This document shows positions 25,895 through 35,554 of a stretch of DNA of 64,000 nucleotides, piece by piece. A program made the translations under genes and the position numbers. Each line of letters starts with the position of its first letter. Positions within the stretch are counted from its first letter, which is position 1. Origin of the DNA: Glandiceps talaboti (taxonomy: Eukaryota; Hemichordata; Enteropneusta; Spengelidae); contig NC_135557.1 in assembly GCF_964340395.1 (NCBI RefSeq), positions 3,161,216 to 3,225,215 on the forward strand, in the 5' to 3' direction. The notes under the pieces are model-generated. The model searched no databases. It worked only from the letters and a program-made list of their open reading frames with translations, and was not told where the DNA came from.

Positions 25895-28793
25895 GTGGTC
25901 AAGATGACTCCTGAGTGCCTATTACCTGCAGTGAAAGGGTCGTCAATATGCATGATTCCTAATTGTCTATTACCTGCAGTGAAAGTGTCGTCAATATTCA
26001 TGACTCCTGAGTGCCTATTACCTGCAGTGAAAGGGTGGTCAATATTCATAACTCCTAATTGTCTATTACCTGCAGTGAAAATGTCATCAATATGCATGAC
26101 TCCTAATTGTCTATTACATGCAGTGAAAGTGTCGTCAATATTCATAACTCCTAATTGTCTATTACCTGCAGTGAAAGAGTCATCAATATTCGTGACTCCT
26201 AAGTGCCTATTACCTGCAGTGAAAGGGTTGTCAATATTCATGACTCCTAAGTGCCTATTACCTGCAGTGAAATGGTCGTCAATATTCATGACTCCTAAGT
26301 GCCTATTACCTGCAGTGAAAGGGTTGTCAATATTCATGACTCCTAAGTGCTTATTACCTGCAGTGAAAGGGTCATCAATATTCATGACTCCTAAGTGCCT
26401 ATTACCTGCAGTGAAATGGTCGTCAATATTCATGACTCCTAAATGTCTATTACCTGCAGTGAAAGGGTTGTCAATATTCATAACTCCTAAGTGCCTATTA
26501 CCTGCAGTGAAATGGTCGTCAATATTCATGACTCCTAAATGTCTATTACCTGCAGTGAAAGGGTTGTCAATATTCATAACTCCTAAGTGCCTATTACCTG
26601 CAGTGAAAGAGTCATCAATATTCATGACTCCTAAGTGCCTATTACCTGCAGTGAAATGGTCGTCAATATGCATGACTCCTAATTGTCTATTACTTGCAGT
26701 GAAAGTGTCGTCAATATTCATAACTCCTAAGTGCCTATTACCTGCAGTGAAAGATTCATCAATATTCATGACTCCTAATAGTCTATTACATGCAGTGAAA
26801 TGGTCATCAATATTCATAACTCCTAAGTGCCTATTACATGCAGTGAAAGAGTCGTCAATATTCATGACTCCTAAGTGCCTATTACCTGCAGTGAAAGGGT
26901 CGTCTATATTCATAACTCCTAAGTGCCTATTACCTGCAGTGAAATGGTCGTCAATATTCATGACTCCTAAGTGTCTATTACCTGCAGTGAAAGTGTCGTC
27001 AATATTCATAACTCCTAATTGTCTATTACCTGCAGTGAAAGAGTCATCAATATTCATGACTCCTAAGTGCCTATTACCTGCAGTGAAAGAGTTGTCAATA
27101 TTCATGACTCCTAAGTGCCTATTACCTGCAGTGAAATGGTCATCAATATTCATAACTCCTAATTGTCTATTACCTGCAGTGAAAGGGTCGTCAATATGCA
27201 TGACTCCTAATTGTCTATTACCTGCAGTGAAATGGTCGTCTATATTCATAACTCCTAAGTGCCTATTACCTGCAGTGAAATGGTCATCAATATTCATAAC
27301 TCCTAATTGTCTATTACCTGCAGTGAAAGGGTCGTCAATATGCATGACTCCTAATTGTCTATTACCTGCAGTGAAATGGTCATCAATATTCATAACTCCT
27401 AAGTGCCTATTACCTGCAGTGAAAGGGTCGTCAATATGCATGACTCCTAATTGTCTATTACCTGCAGTGAAATGGTCATCAATATTCATGACTCCTAAAT
27501 GCCTATTACCTGCAGTGAAAGGGTCATCAATATTCATGACTCCTAATTGTCTATTACATGCAGTGAAAGGGTCATCAATATTCATAACTCCTAAGTGCCT
27601 ATTACCTGCAGTGAAAGAGTCGTCAATATTCATGTCTCCTAAGTGCCTATTACTTGCAGTGAAAGGGTCGTCTATATTCATAACTCCTAATTGTCTATTA
27701 CCGGCAGTGAAAGAGTCGTCAATATTCATGTCTCCTAATTGTCTATTACCTGCAGTGAAAGGGTCATCAATATTCATGACTCCTAAATGCCTATTACCTG
27801 CAGTGAAAGGGTCATCAATATTCATGACTCCTAATTGTCTATTACCTGCAGTGAAAGTGTCGTCAATATTCATAACTCCTAATTGTCTATTACCTGCAGT
27901 GAAAGAGTTGTCAATATTCATGACTCCTAAGTGCCTATTACCTGCAGTGAAAGAGTTGTCAATATTCATGACTCCTAAGTGCCTATTACCTGCAGTGAAA
28001 TGGTCATCAATATTCATAACTCCTAATTGTCTATTACCTGCAGTGAAAGGGTCGTCAATATGCATGACTCCTAATTGTCTATTACCTGCAGTGAAATGGT
28101 CGTCTATATTCATAACTCCTAAGTGCCTATTACCTGCAGTGAAAGGGTTGTCAATATTCATAACTCCTAAGTGCCTATTACCTGCAGTGAAAGGGTCGTC
28201 TATATTCATAACTCCTAAGTGCCTATTACCTGCAGTGAAAGGGTTGTCAATATTCATAACTCCTAAGTGCCTATTACCTGCAGTGAAAGGGTTGTCAATA
28301 TTCATAACTCCTAATTGTCTATTACCTGCAGTGAAATGGTCGTCTATATTCATAACTCCTAAGTGCCTATTACCTGCAGTGAAAGGGTTGTCAATATTCA
28401 TAACTCCTAAGTGCCTATTACCTGCAGTGAAAGGGTTGTCAATATTCATAACTCCTAAGTGCCTATTACCTGCAGTGAAATGGTCGTCTATATTCATAAC
28501 TCCTAATTGTCTATTACCTGCAGTGAAATGGTCATCAATATTCATAACTCCTAAGTGCCTATTACCTGCAGTGAAAGGGTCGTCAATATTCATAACTCCT
28601 AAGTGCCTATTACCTGCAGTGAAAGGGTCGTCAATATTCATAACTCCTAAGTGCCTATTACCTGCAGCGAAAGGGTCATCAATATTCATGACTCCTAAGT
28701 GCCTATTACCTGCAGTGAAATGGTCATCAATATTCATAACTCCTAAGTGCCTATTACCTGCAGTGAAAGGGTCGTCAATATGCATGACTCCTG
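25895..28793. repeat. 48-bp minisatellite (about 60 units)
   Basis: Unit tcaatattcatgactcctaa plus gtgcctattacctgcagtga plus aagggtcg, 48 bp, nearly every copy with a CTGCAG palindrome. The period is 16 codons without stops on either strand, so 977-codon plus and 971-codon minus ORFs span it. Neither has non-repeat flanks suggesting a protein. The array fills the whole interval between the host exon and the first virus-like gene, ending about 40 bp before the ATG at 28836. It could be intronic satellite, junction material or a viral repeat. Confidence 0.95.
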
Positions 28794-28835
28794 AAAAGGA
28801 CTTTGGCCAGGCGACAACAACATCTTGACATCAGT

Positions 28836-30890
28836 ATGTCTCGCATGTTATCTGAAGAAGAATTTGAATCTCTGTATAACATGTGGTTGGGTGTGATCAG
28901 AGACAGAACAGAGGAAAACAATACTATAGCTAACTTTCAACGAGAGTGTGAAGAGGCTGTATCGTTAAACCAATCGTGGAAAGCATTCAACCTGGCAGAA
29001 ACGGATTTTCAGAACTCGCTAGAAAGATGTGGTGGCAGAGACTTTAGTTCTACATCCAATCAGGTCCTAGAAATGGAACTAGTAAATGATGCAAACGACC
29101 CACAGACAGGAAGTCTGCGCTCATCCATTCTAACTAACAGACTCATCCAGGGTCGAACATCACCAAGCAATGACAACACAGATGCAAAGAAAATGTACTT
29201 GACCAAAATGGTTTCCAGTGTCAAAGCTTATCCATCAAATCATCCCGAAACAGATTTCTTGCAGCTGTCGACAGCAACTGACACTAACATCCATGATAAT
29301 CCCAGACAAGTGAAAAGAAAACACGATGACGGGGTTATCAAACTTCGCTTTCCAGCCCAAGGCAACAAAAGCAGAGAGAAATCGAGCATGTTCCCAATGG
29401 AAAACCCGTCCCTTAAGAAACATTTCTTCAACCAGATCGATCAACTTAAACCTGCTTGTGACGACAGCAATGATGAGTTGATTCTGTTAGAGCCAACGAA
29501 AATCAAAGTCCACGGATCTGATTGTTTTGTGGACGTGTGCAACATCATGGAAAAAATAGTAACTGTAGAGAATCCTGAACACAGCAGGGCATTTGAAATG
29601 AAGACTCTAATCGTGCAAACACTGAACAATTTTTTCCTTTTGAGCCAAAAAGGAATACTGTTTCTCCAACAACACATACAGTCGCAAGTGTTGGTCAAAA
29701 GCTTGGGAAGCCCCACTACATTTAGACAGACATGGATTCAGTGTTTACAGCAATTGTTTAAACTTCTCAACGAAAACGAGAGAGGTCATAAGAATTCTTT
29801 TTTCCTGAAACGCTACTTTAAACGAAACGACCCATACAAGTGCATTGTATATGTTGACAGAGATACAGCTTACGACGACATTGTAGCACAATGCAGTGGA
29901 GACAGTTGCAGAGTCAGTGATGATGACAGTGACAGAGATGACAATGATGAGGAAAGACCCCTTTCAAATCGAAAGTGGGAGAGAGCAGACTGTGCACTAT
30001 GTTTGGAACCTTTGGGACCCAACAGGGAACTGCAGGGCCTTAACTGTGCTGGCCAGAGACTCAGAAAGCGTCTAGGTGTTGACCAGTCAGATGACGAACT
30101 GATTCGTTATGCAAACAGTCAACACCAGTCCGACGACTGGAACGGCTGTCACTTGTTTCACGAGTCATGTCTGCAGGAGAATTTAAGAGTAAATGCCATG
30201 GACGAAGAAACGTCTCAATTTTCATGTCCAATATGCCGCACTGCAATATACCAAAGACAACAGTTGGACATCATTCAGTTCAAACTATGTACAGACACGA
30301 AGATATCACAAAATACATTTGATGTGAAATCTATGTCAAATGCACGTGAAACTGTGAGTCTCAAACTTCAGAAAATACAACTTTCATCGTCACGGGACAT
30401 TGGGGATTTGAAGTCCACCATACGGAAGTCGCTATCTCGTCCACCACTCAAATACAATGACAAAACTCAACCCAAGTACACACTCAAAGAGTACACAGAG
30501 TATTTACCACGAAGAGTAGAAGAACGAAATGTGCAGAACCTTTTCGATAAAATGTGTTCTAAAAATGTAATCGAATACACAGATGAATTTGCCATGCAAC
30601 AAGTTAAAGTGAAACCAAAATTTCGCTATAATGTAGATGCAAGCATGAAATTCAAGAATGTCGAAAGTTTAAGCGAAGAGTACTTCCCACAAAGACGAAC
30701 CGCGGAATACCTGCATTCTAAAAAAGGATTCGAAAACACAGTAGAATTTGCCATGCCAAAAACAAAAGAGAAACCAAGATTTCGCTACAATGAAGACACA
30801 AGCATGAAATGCAAGTACGTCGAAAGTGTAGATGAAGATGAAGAGGAAGACAGAACAGTACAAAATACTTATCCCGTGCCAATTTTTTGA
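28836..30890 (+). CDS. RING-finger protein, virus-like
   Basis: 684 codons from the ATG at 28836; the frame is open a little further upstream but only from a TTG. The sequence TCAGT, an initiator-like word, directly precedes the ATG. A C-terminal zinc module spans about residues 386-470: CALC, a central GCHLFHESC cluster and CPIC, the layout of a RING finger with a long insertion. RING proteins recruit E2 enzymes and act as ubiquitin ligases. An acidic stretch (DDDSDRDDNDEE) precedes the RING. The tail holds two imperfect repeats with KPKFRYNVDASMK and KPRFRYNEDTSMK, then an acidic end. The N-terminal 350 residues match nothing I know. AATAAA follows the stop by about 30 bp. It converges with the next gene. 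Confidence 0.8.
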   Translation: MSRMLSEEEFESLYNMWLGVIRDRTEENNTIANFQRECEEAVSLNQSWKAFNLAETDFQNSLERCGGRDFSSTSNQVLEMELVNDANDPQTGSLRSSILTNRLIQGRTSPSNDNTDAKKMYLTKMVSSVKAYPSNHPETDFLQLSTATDTNIHDNPRQVKRKHDDGVIKLRFPAQGNKSREKSSMFPMENPSLKKHFFNQIDQLKPACDDSNDELILLEPTKIKVHGSDCFVDVCNIMEKIVTVENPEHSRAFEMKTLIVQTLNNFFLLSQKGILFLQQHIQSQVLVKSLGSPTTFRQTWIQCLQQLFKLLNENERGHKNSFFLKRYFKRNDPYKCIVYVDRDTAYDDIVAQCSGDSCRVSDDDSDRDDNDEERPLSNRKWERADCALCLEPLGPNRELQGLNCAGQRLRKRLGVDQSDDELIRYANSQHQSDDWNGCHLFHESCLQENLRVNAMDEETSQFSCPICRTAIYQRQQLDIIQFKLCTDTKISQNTFDVKSMSNARETVSLKLQKIQLSSSRDIGDLKSTIRKSLSRPPLKYNDKTQPKYTLKEYTEYLPRRVEERNVQNLFDKMCSKNVIEYTDEFAMQQVKVKPKFRYNVDASMKFKNVESLSEEYFPQRRTAEYLHSKKGFENTVEFAMPKTKEKPRFRYNEDTSMKCKYVESVDEDEEEDRTVQNTYPVPIF

Positions 30891-30980
30891 ATATTCATTT
30901 GAACACAAAATACAAAAGTTAATAAATGAATACACAAACAAAAAATGGTTTCTTTTTTTGACTTTTTCCCCCTCTCTTAT

Positions 30981-32189
30981 CTAGGGTTCTAATCTTAACA
31001 ACTTAGCTAAACCGTCCACGTGTTGACGGACAGTTTTCCATGTGAAGTCACGTGTGTCAGTCTTTATTAAAGAAAGAAAAGTTGCCACTGCTCTTCTCAG
31101 TTCCATATCTCTTGAATTGGCCCTACAGGAACCGTAACACAAATGACTAGGTCTGCAGCATTTGGCATGATTTCCATCATGTAAATACAATTCGCATCTC
31201 ACAGGGTGATGTCGAACCACGTGTCTCTCTAGATTGTCACCATTGTGGGAAAACAAATCAACTGGCCTGAAGCCCGAATACTTCCACAGAGCAACTTTTC
31301 TGTAAGTGGCACTTTGGGGAGAAAGCCAGCAGCCACTGGGTGGAAACACGTCACATGCAGAGAAAGTCTGAAGAATGTAGTCAGAAAGAGAACTGGGGGT
31401 TCGACGAAGACGCCGCGCGCTCGATTCCACATCAATCATGTCAAAAATGGGGTTGTAGAAGTCACCGAATTTCTTACAAAGTTCTTCATGTACATGTAAT
31501 GTGTACTCATTGTTTTTGCATTCTGGCTGGAGAACAAACGGTAACATAGAACAAGAGATGTCCCTGTCTCTTTCCCACTGCAGGAAATCATTGTCATACA
31601 AAGGAGCTTCAACAGGTTTCCATTTTCTCATTACCATAAACCTTGTAGGAGACAAAAGTCTCACTTGTTTGACAAGACGTGGATTGAACAATCTCCAGAC
31701 AGTCTTCCCGGGGGATTGACCTATATTTCTCATGAGTGCGTCGTATTTGCAAGCTGCATTGGTGAGATCGATATGATGGTTTGATTTTCTTTCGTCCAAA
31801 ACACAGTCACTCTCAGTCCAACACATGTCGAGTGCAACGTCATATTCAGGCAAGTCTATTTCAGAAGCAAATACGACTTTAGGTGACTGACGACCACTTA
31901 GACCTAAAAAGGCTTCCGTTTTACACTCTGCTCCAACTGCTCTCTTAGCATACAGCACTGATGGTCGAGGTTCTTTGTTAGTAGGTGTTGGAATTGGTTG
32001 AGGTCTGACAGAAGCAAGTGGTTTGATTGATTGCCCACTACCGTCATCCACTTTCAAACAAAGGTCACTCAACATATCAACCACTGCATCGTATTTGTCG
32101 TATTTGTCATATTTATTTTCGTCATGGTCCTTTCTCGCGACAAGTCTTTTTGGTTTTGTTTCACAACCCTTGTAGGACAAATGAGCCAT
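30981..32189 (-). CDS. His-Me finger (HNH-like) nuclease-like protein
   Basis: 402 codons; start ATG at 32189. The region at about residues 311-361 has RHHPVRCELYLHDGNHAKC followed by CRPSHLCYGSCRANSRD. The spacing of C, H, C, C-x-P-x-H-L and a late N resembles the zinc-binding loop and active site of His-Me finger homing endonucleases of the I-PpoI type, where H and N coordinate catalysis and metal. This is by pattern only. The N-terminal half is lysine/aspartate-rich with no recognised domain. It is divergent from the gene starting at 32272, with only 82 bp between the ATGs, so they share a promoter region. Function could be DNA cleavage during viral replication or mobility; a catalytically dead relative is possible. 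Confidence 0.7.
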   Translation of the reverse strand: MAHLSYKGCETKPKRLVARKDHDENKYDKYDKYDAVVDMLSDLCLKVDDGSGQSIKPLASVRPQPIPTPTNKEPRPSVLYAKRAVGAECKTEAFLGLSGRQSPKVVFASEIDLPEYDVALDMCWTESDCVLDERKSNHHIDLTNAACKYDALMRNIGQSPGKTVWRLFNPRLVKQVRLLSPTRFMVMRKWKPVEAPLYDNDFLQWERDRDISCSMLPFVLQPECKNNEYTLHVHEELCKKFGDFYNPIFDMIDVESSARRLRRTPSSLSDYILQTFSACDVFPPSGCWLSPQSATYRKVALWKYSGFRPVDLFSHNGDNLERHVVRHHPVRCELYLHDGNHAKCCRPSHLCYGSCRANSRDMELRRAVATFLSLIKTDTRDFTWKTVRQHVDGLAKLLRLEP

Positions 32190-32271
32190 CGTGGTTTAAT
32201 TCCACTTATTCACACGTTCATTCATACCTACTATTTACGAACAACATCATTTTGCTAAGGAACGAGAAAGG

Positions 32272-33057
32272 ATGGAAGACAAAGGGAGTGATAATTGGAT
32301 AACACTCACTGCATGGCACATACCAACATCTGTGTTTGTAAGACTAGACTGTGACATTGATGATATTAGGTTTGACACATACGAAGAGGCACTGACACTG
32401 ACAGATCCAGACAATCCCTATCAATGTGCATATTCAAACATACCAGTTTACTCTGCAAAAACAGGAAAACGTATAACTGTTGATATCAGAGACTGTTCAT
32501 TTGATTTGAAAACTGACACATTCGATCACTATGAACACTACCATCGCACAATGTTGATGCTTTTCTCACATCTACCATGGCTTGTTACATGCAATGGGCA
32601 GACATTACGATTGCCATTGCCGAGGGAAGCTGCTCCATTCAGGTTCAGGTCTATTGAAGTGTCTGCCAAACAAATGACTGAAGGTTTACACGAGTTCCCA
32701 GCTTTGAGGTTGTACCTAGAAAACAAAAACATGCAGCTAATACAATCAGTCGACATGCCAAAAGTGATCATACAGTTGAAACGAAAAGAAACCAAAAAGG
32801 GATTCAGACCTCTACTGAAGGGGAAAGCCAAGTCCATCAACAACATTGAATGTATGACATTAGATAGCATAATAAACGAAGACACCTTGGCAAGAGTCTT
32901 GAAATCTTCGGGCTGGGATTTAGCCTACTTGGACGATTTCCACAGAGCATGCCGTGGAGTGTGGAAAAGTTTCAGGTCTATGATGATCATAGGGCAAAAT
33001 AAATTGTGTACGGAAATTCCAATATCGCCACTTGCAATGTCACAAAAGAATGTATAA
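32272..33057 (+). CDS. Unknown protein, 261 residues
   Basis: Soluble-looking protein with no signal peptide or membrane segment. The first 60 residues are acidic and the middle has alternating hydrophobic strands. A basic patch (IQLKRKETKKGFRPLLKGK) lies at about 168-186. I do not recognise a family. It is transcribed divergently from the His-Me-finger gene and followed after 44 bp by the polytopic membrane protein gene; the gap contains AATAAA near 33079, so the two are probably separate transcripts. Confidence 0.75.
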   Translation: MEDKGSDNWITLTAWHIPTSVFVRLDCDIDDIRFDTYEEALTLTDPDNPYQCAYSNIPVYSAKTGKRITVDIRDCSFDLKTDTFDHYEHYHRTMLMLFSHLPWLVTCNGQTLRLPLPREAAPFRFRSIEVSAKQMTEGLHEFPALRLYLENKNMQLIQSVDMPKVIIQLKRKETKKGFRPLLKGKAKSINNIECMTLDSIINEDTLARVLKSSGWDLAYLDDFHRACRGVWKSFRSMMIIGQNKLCTEIPISPLAMSQKNV

Positions 33058-33101
33058 ATGAGTTGTAAGGTTATGAAAAATAAAATAAAAATGAAAACAA
33101 A

Positions 33102-34427
33102 ATGAGAGAAGTTTGCATTTCAATATTGATTCTCCTCTGTCTTTCTCTGACATGGATCATTGAAGTTCTCATTCAAATAGACATCTATCCCCTTGTGGAT
33201 TGGCAGGTCATTGTACCTGCCACCAGCTATTATCTTCTGGCCAGGTTTGCAACTGAAGCCCATGAAGTCAGAGATTCGGTCACTTATCAAGTTTTCAGCA
33301 AACTGGCTTGGTTAAACTGCATCGTCCTTTTTGTGAGTGGTAATTTGTCACTGCTTTACAACATATTTACCCACTTGAGTGTTTGTGCCTTGTCAGACGG
33401 TGACCACATAGCCATTGCAAAACAGGCATTCGGCTGCAACAATAACACCCTGAGCGAATGCCACCAAATCATCACAGACGGTCCTTCAAGACTTGATATC
33501 GAACACCAGCGGTGTCCCGAAGTTCGGTTAGGTAATGGAGCATCTGCTTTGTATTACTTAACAATGTGTGTATTCAGATACATTCCAAGTGGCATTTTAC
33601 CGCTTCTCTTGCACATACGCACGAAAGGACGTCCAAGATGTGTGACAGACAGTCAGTTTTGCATATACGAAGGCAATATCAAAGAGTTAGCCTATGGTGT
33701 CATACCGTTTCAACGCTATCTTGTGGCCACTGTTGTGTTGTGTGCATGTCTGTTTGTGGAGGCACTGCCAGGGTATGAAAGCTACAGTATGATCAGTTGG
33801 TTACCCACTATACCCTTTTTGGCCTGTTGCCTGCTCAGTTACTCTCTGAGAGAAGACAAAGGAAGAAGACTTGTGTCCAATGCAAAACACAACGATGCAA
33901 TCAGACGATGCTTATCTATGGTCACGTACACAATAGCCATAACATCTGTTGCTTTTGCCCTGCTCGATTTTGCAAAACGAGGCATATTTTTGTTAACAGG
34001 TCCTTGTTTATTTGACAACACGCATTTATTCCCAGAATGTTACAGGTTAGACAGTAGTGAGGAGGAATGCATGGAGGTTATTCTTCGAACGAGTCCAGCA
34101 AGAACAGACGTGTACAACTGCCCTAAAAACAGACTAGGTCCCTTTTGGTCAAAAGTGATGTACATGTCGTGGAGCATAAGGGTGTTTTTCCTTGTTTTTT
34201 ATCACGGTATTTTAATAGGCGTCCATAGCCACTACGAGCCAGTATCCATCAAGTCGGCACTGTCCATGGCATCTTATGGTGGAAAACTACCCCCTGACAT
34301 AAAAGTGTCCAGGCCAAAAGAACAAACAACAAAAAAAGATAAAAATCCAGTCAATAAAGGAGACCAACCCCTTCCATCCACATCATGTTCCAATTTAAGA
34401 GAAAGGACAGTAGAAAAACTAGTGTAG
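33102..34427 (+). CDS. Polytopic membrane protein with internal duplication
   Basis: 441 codons from the ATG at 33102. About seven or eight hydrophobic segments are visible, for example near residues 3-25, 62-85, 145-170, 200-218, 224-248, 275-298 and 345-368. The two halves share a pattern: an extracellular-type loop with spaced cysteines (SECHQIITDGPSRLDIE then CPEVRLG in the first, EECMEVILRTSPARTDVY then CPKNRLG in the second), followed by a hydrophobic helix and an H-x-R/H-S-H end. This implies an ancient tandem duplication of a three-to-four-helix unit. The C-terminus is a lysine-rich cytoplasmic tail. No transporter or receptor family was recognised; an envelope or host-membrane protein is likely. 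It begins a run of four same-strand membrane or secreted protein genes. Confidence 0.8.
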   Translation: MREVCISILILLCLSLTWIIEVLIQIDIYPLVDWQVIVPATSYYLLARFATEAHEVRDSVTYQVFSKLAWLNCIVLFVSGNLSLLYNIFTHLSVCALSDGDHIAIAKQAFGCNNNTLSECHQIITDGPSRLDIEHQRCPEVRLGNGASALYYLTMCVFRYIPSGILPLLLHIRTKGRPRCVTDSQFCIYEGNIKELAYGVIPFQRYLVATVVLCACLFVEALPGYESYSMISWLPTIPFLACCLLSYSLREDKGRRLVSNAKHNDAIRRCLSMVTYTIAITSVAFALLDFAKRGIFLLTGPCLFDNTHLFPECYRLDSSEEECMEVILRTSPARTDVYNCPKNRLGPFWSKVMYMSWSIRVFFLVFYHGILIGVHSHYEPVSIKSALSMASYGGKLPPDIKVSRPKEQTTKKDKNPVNKGDQPLPSTSCSNLRERTVEKLV

Positions 34428-34495
34428 GATTTTCGTGACGGGAAAATCTATACTAACGTAAAACAAATTGGAAACTTTTAAAAGAAAAGAGAGAA

Positions 34496-35488
34496 ATGAA
34501 GGTGTTGTCTTTGTGTGTTTTAATTCTAAGCATTCTCGTGTACATGGTTTCATGTGAATGTGTTCCTCGAGATGATATCTATGTCTTACCCAAAGACTCG
34601 AGGTCATTGATTGCATTTGGAGACATAGCATGTCATACAACGTGTACTTGCGACGATACGGCATGTTATAAATTCGGTGATCACATCAACACAACTAAAA
34701 CTTCCACACATCAGTTTCAGATGTTCTATGAACATCAATTGTGTACCTGTCGTTGTTCACAAGGACAGGGTACTTTTCAATGTGGCGAAACACAGCCTGT
34801 AGAGATGTATCGAGTTCAATATTTGTGTCCTACTCCCAACGGACAACAACACACAACAACACCAACCCCTATCACAGAAAAGAGAAGCGCATCAACAATT
34901 CAGCCAAAAAATGGTATTATGGTTTCATCATCACCATGTGTTGCACAGTGGTATTGGCATAAACGGTGGACAGAAGATGTTGGTAGACCAGAATGCATGG
35001 CTCTCGACGAAGGGGAGGAGTGTGATTGTTTCAATGAAACTGCCAATTGTCCAGTATTACCACACGACATGAATCAAACAGACACATGTCTTCAACATAT
35101 GCGTTTCACAGCACTGGATACTCATCCAACGTACACTTGCAAAGTCAAATACTGTAACTGTTTGTGTCTGGACAAAGGTAAACAAAAAGGCGTCTGGGCA
35201 TGTCAGCTTCCTCTAAAACAAATACTTGGCAAATTAATCTGTCCCAAAAAGCCGAAAACCAAACCAAGTGAGAGTAACATAAGGAATACCAAAACTGGTG
35301 ACAACACCAATACCAACACAGAGAGGAAGAGTGGAGAAAATATTGATCGTCACAAACAACACAACATAATTGGGATAGTCATTGGAGTAATCATCGGATT
35401 GACGTTTCTAATTGTGTTTGCCACTTTGACATATAATTTAGTCATTCGGATCAAACATCATCAAGTAACATTATCACACACAACATAG
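34496..35488 (+). CDS. Type I membrane glycoprotein with two Cys-rich modules
   Basis: 330 codons. Signal peptide at residues 1-20 (hydrophobic, ending MVSCEC). Two similar cysteine-rich modules follow, each with a C-x-C-x-C knot and ending in a CP pair (HQLCTCRCSQGQG to YLCP; KYCNCLCLDKGKQKG to LICP). A threonine-rich stretch separates them. A transmembrane helix lies near 288-312 (IIGIVIGVIIGLTFLIVFA), with a short cytoplasmic tail. N-x-S/T sites are present. The same cysteine module occurs twice in the following gene product, so the two genes are tandem paralogues. Probably a virion or infected-cell surface glycoprotein. Confidence 0.8.
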   Translation: MKVLSLCVLILSILVYMVSCECVPRDDIYVLPKDSRSLIAFGDIACHTTCTCDDTACYKFGDHINTTKTSTHQFQMFYEHQLCTCRCSQGQGTFQCGETQPVEMYRVQYLCPTPNGQQHTTTPTPITEKRSASTIQPKNGIMVSSSPCVAQWYWHKRWTEDVGRPECMALDEGEECDCFNETANCPVLPHDMNQTDTCLQHMRFTALDTHPTYTCKVKYCNCLCLDKGKQKGVWACQLPLKQILGKLICPKKPKTKPSESNIRNTKTGDNTNTNTERKSGENIDRHKQHNIIGIVIGVIIGLTFLIVFATLTYNLVIRIKHHQVTLSHTT

Positions 35489-35554
35489 TTCTGGAAGTAA
35501 TGTATTTATGCAATATATATATATATATATTGTGATAAAATAAAATACAAAAGA

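Noticed and set aside
25870-28828. 971- and 977-codon ORFs on opposite strands
   Set aside because: Artefact of a 48-bp repeat without stops; no protein features outside the repeat.
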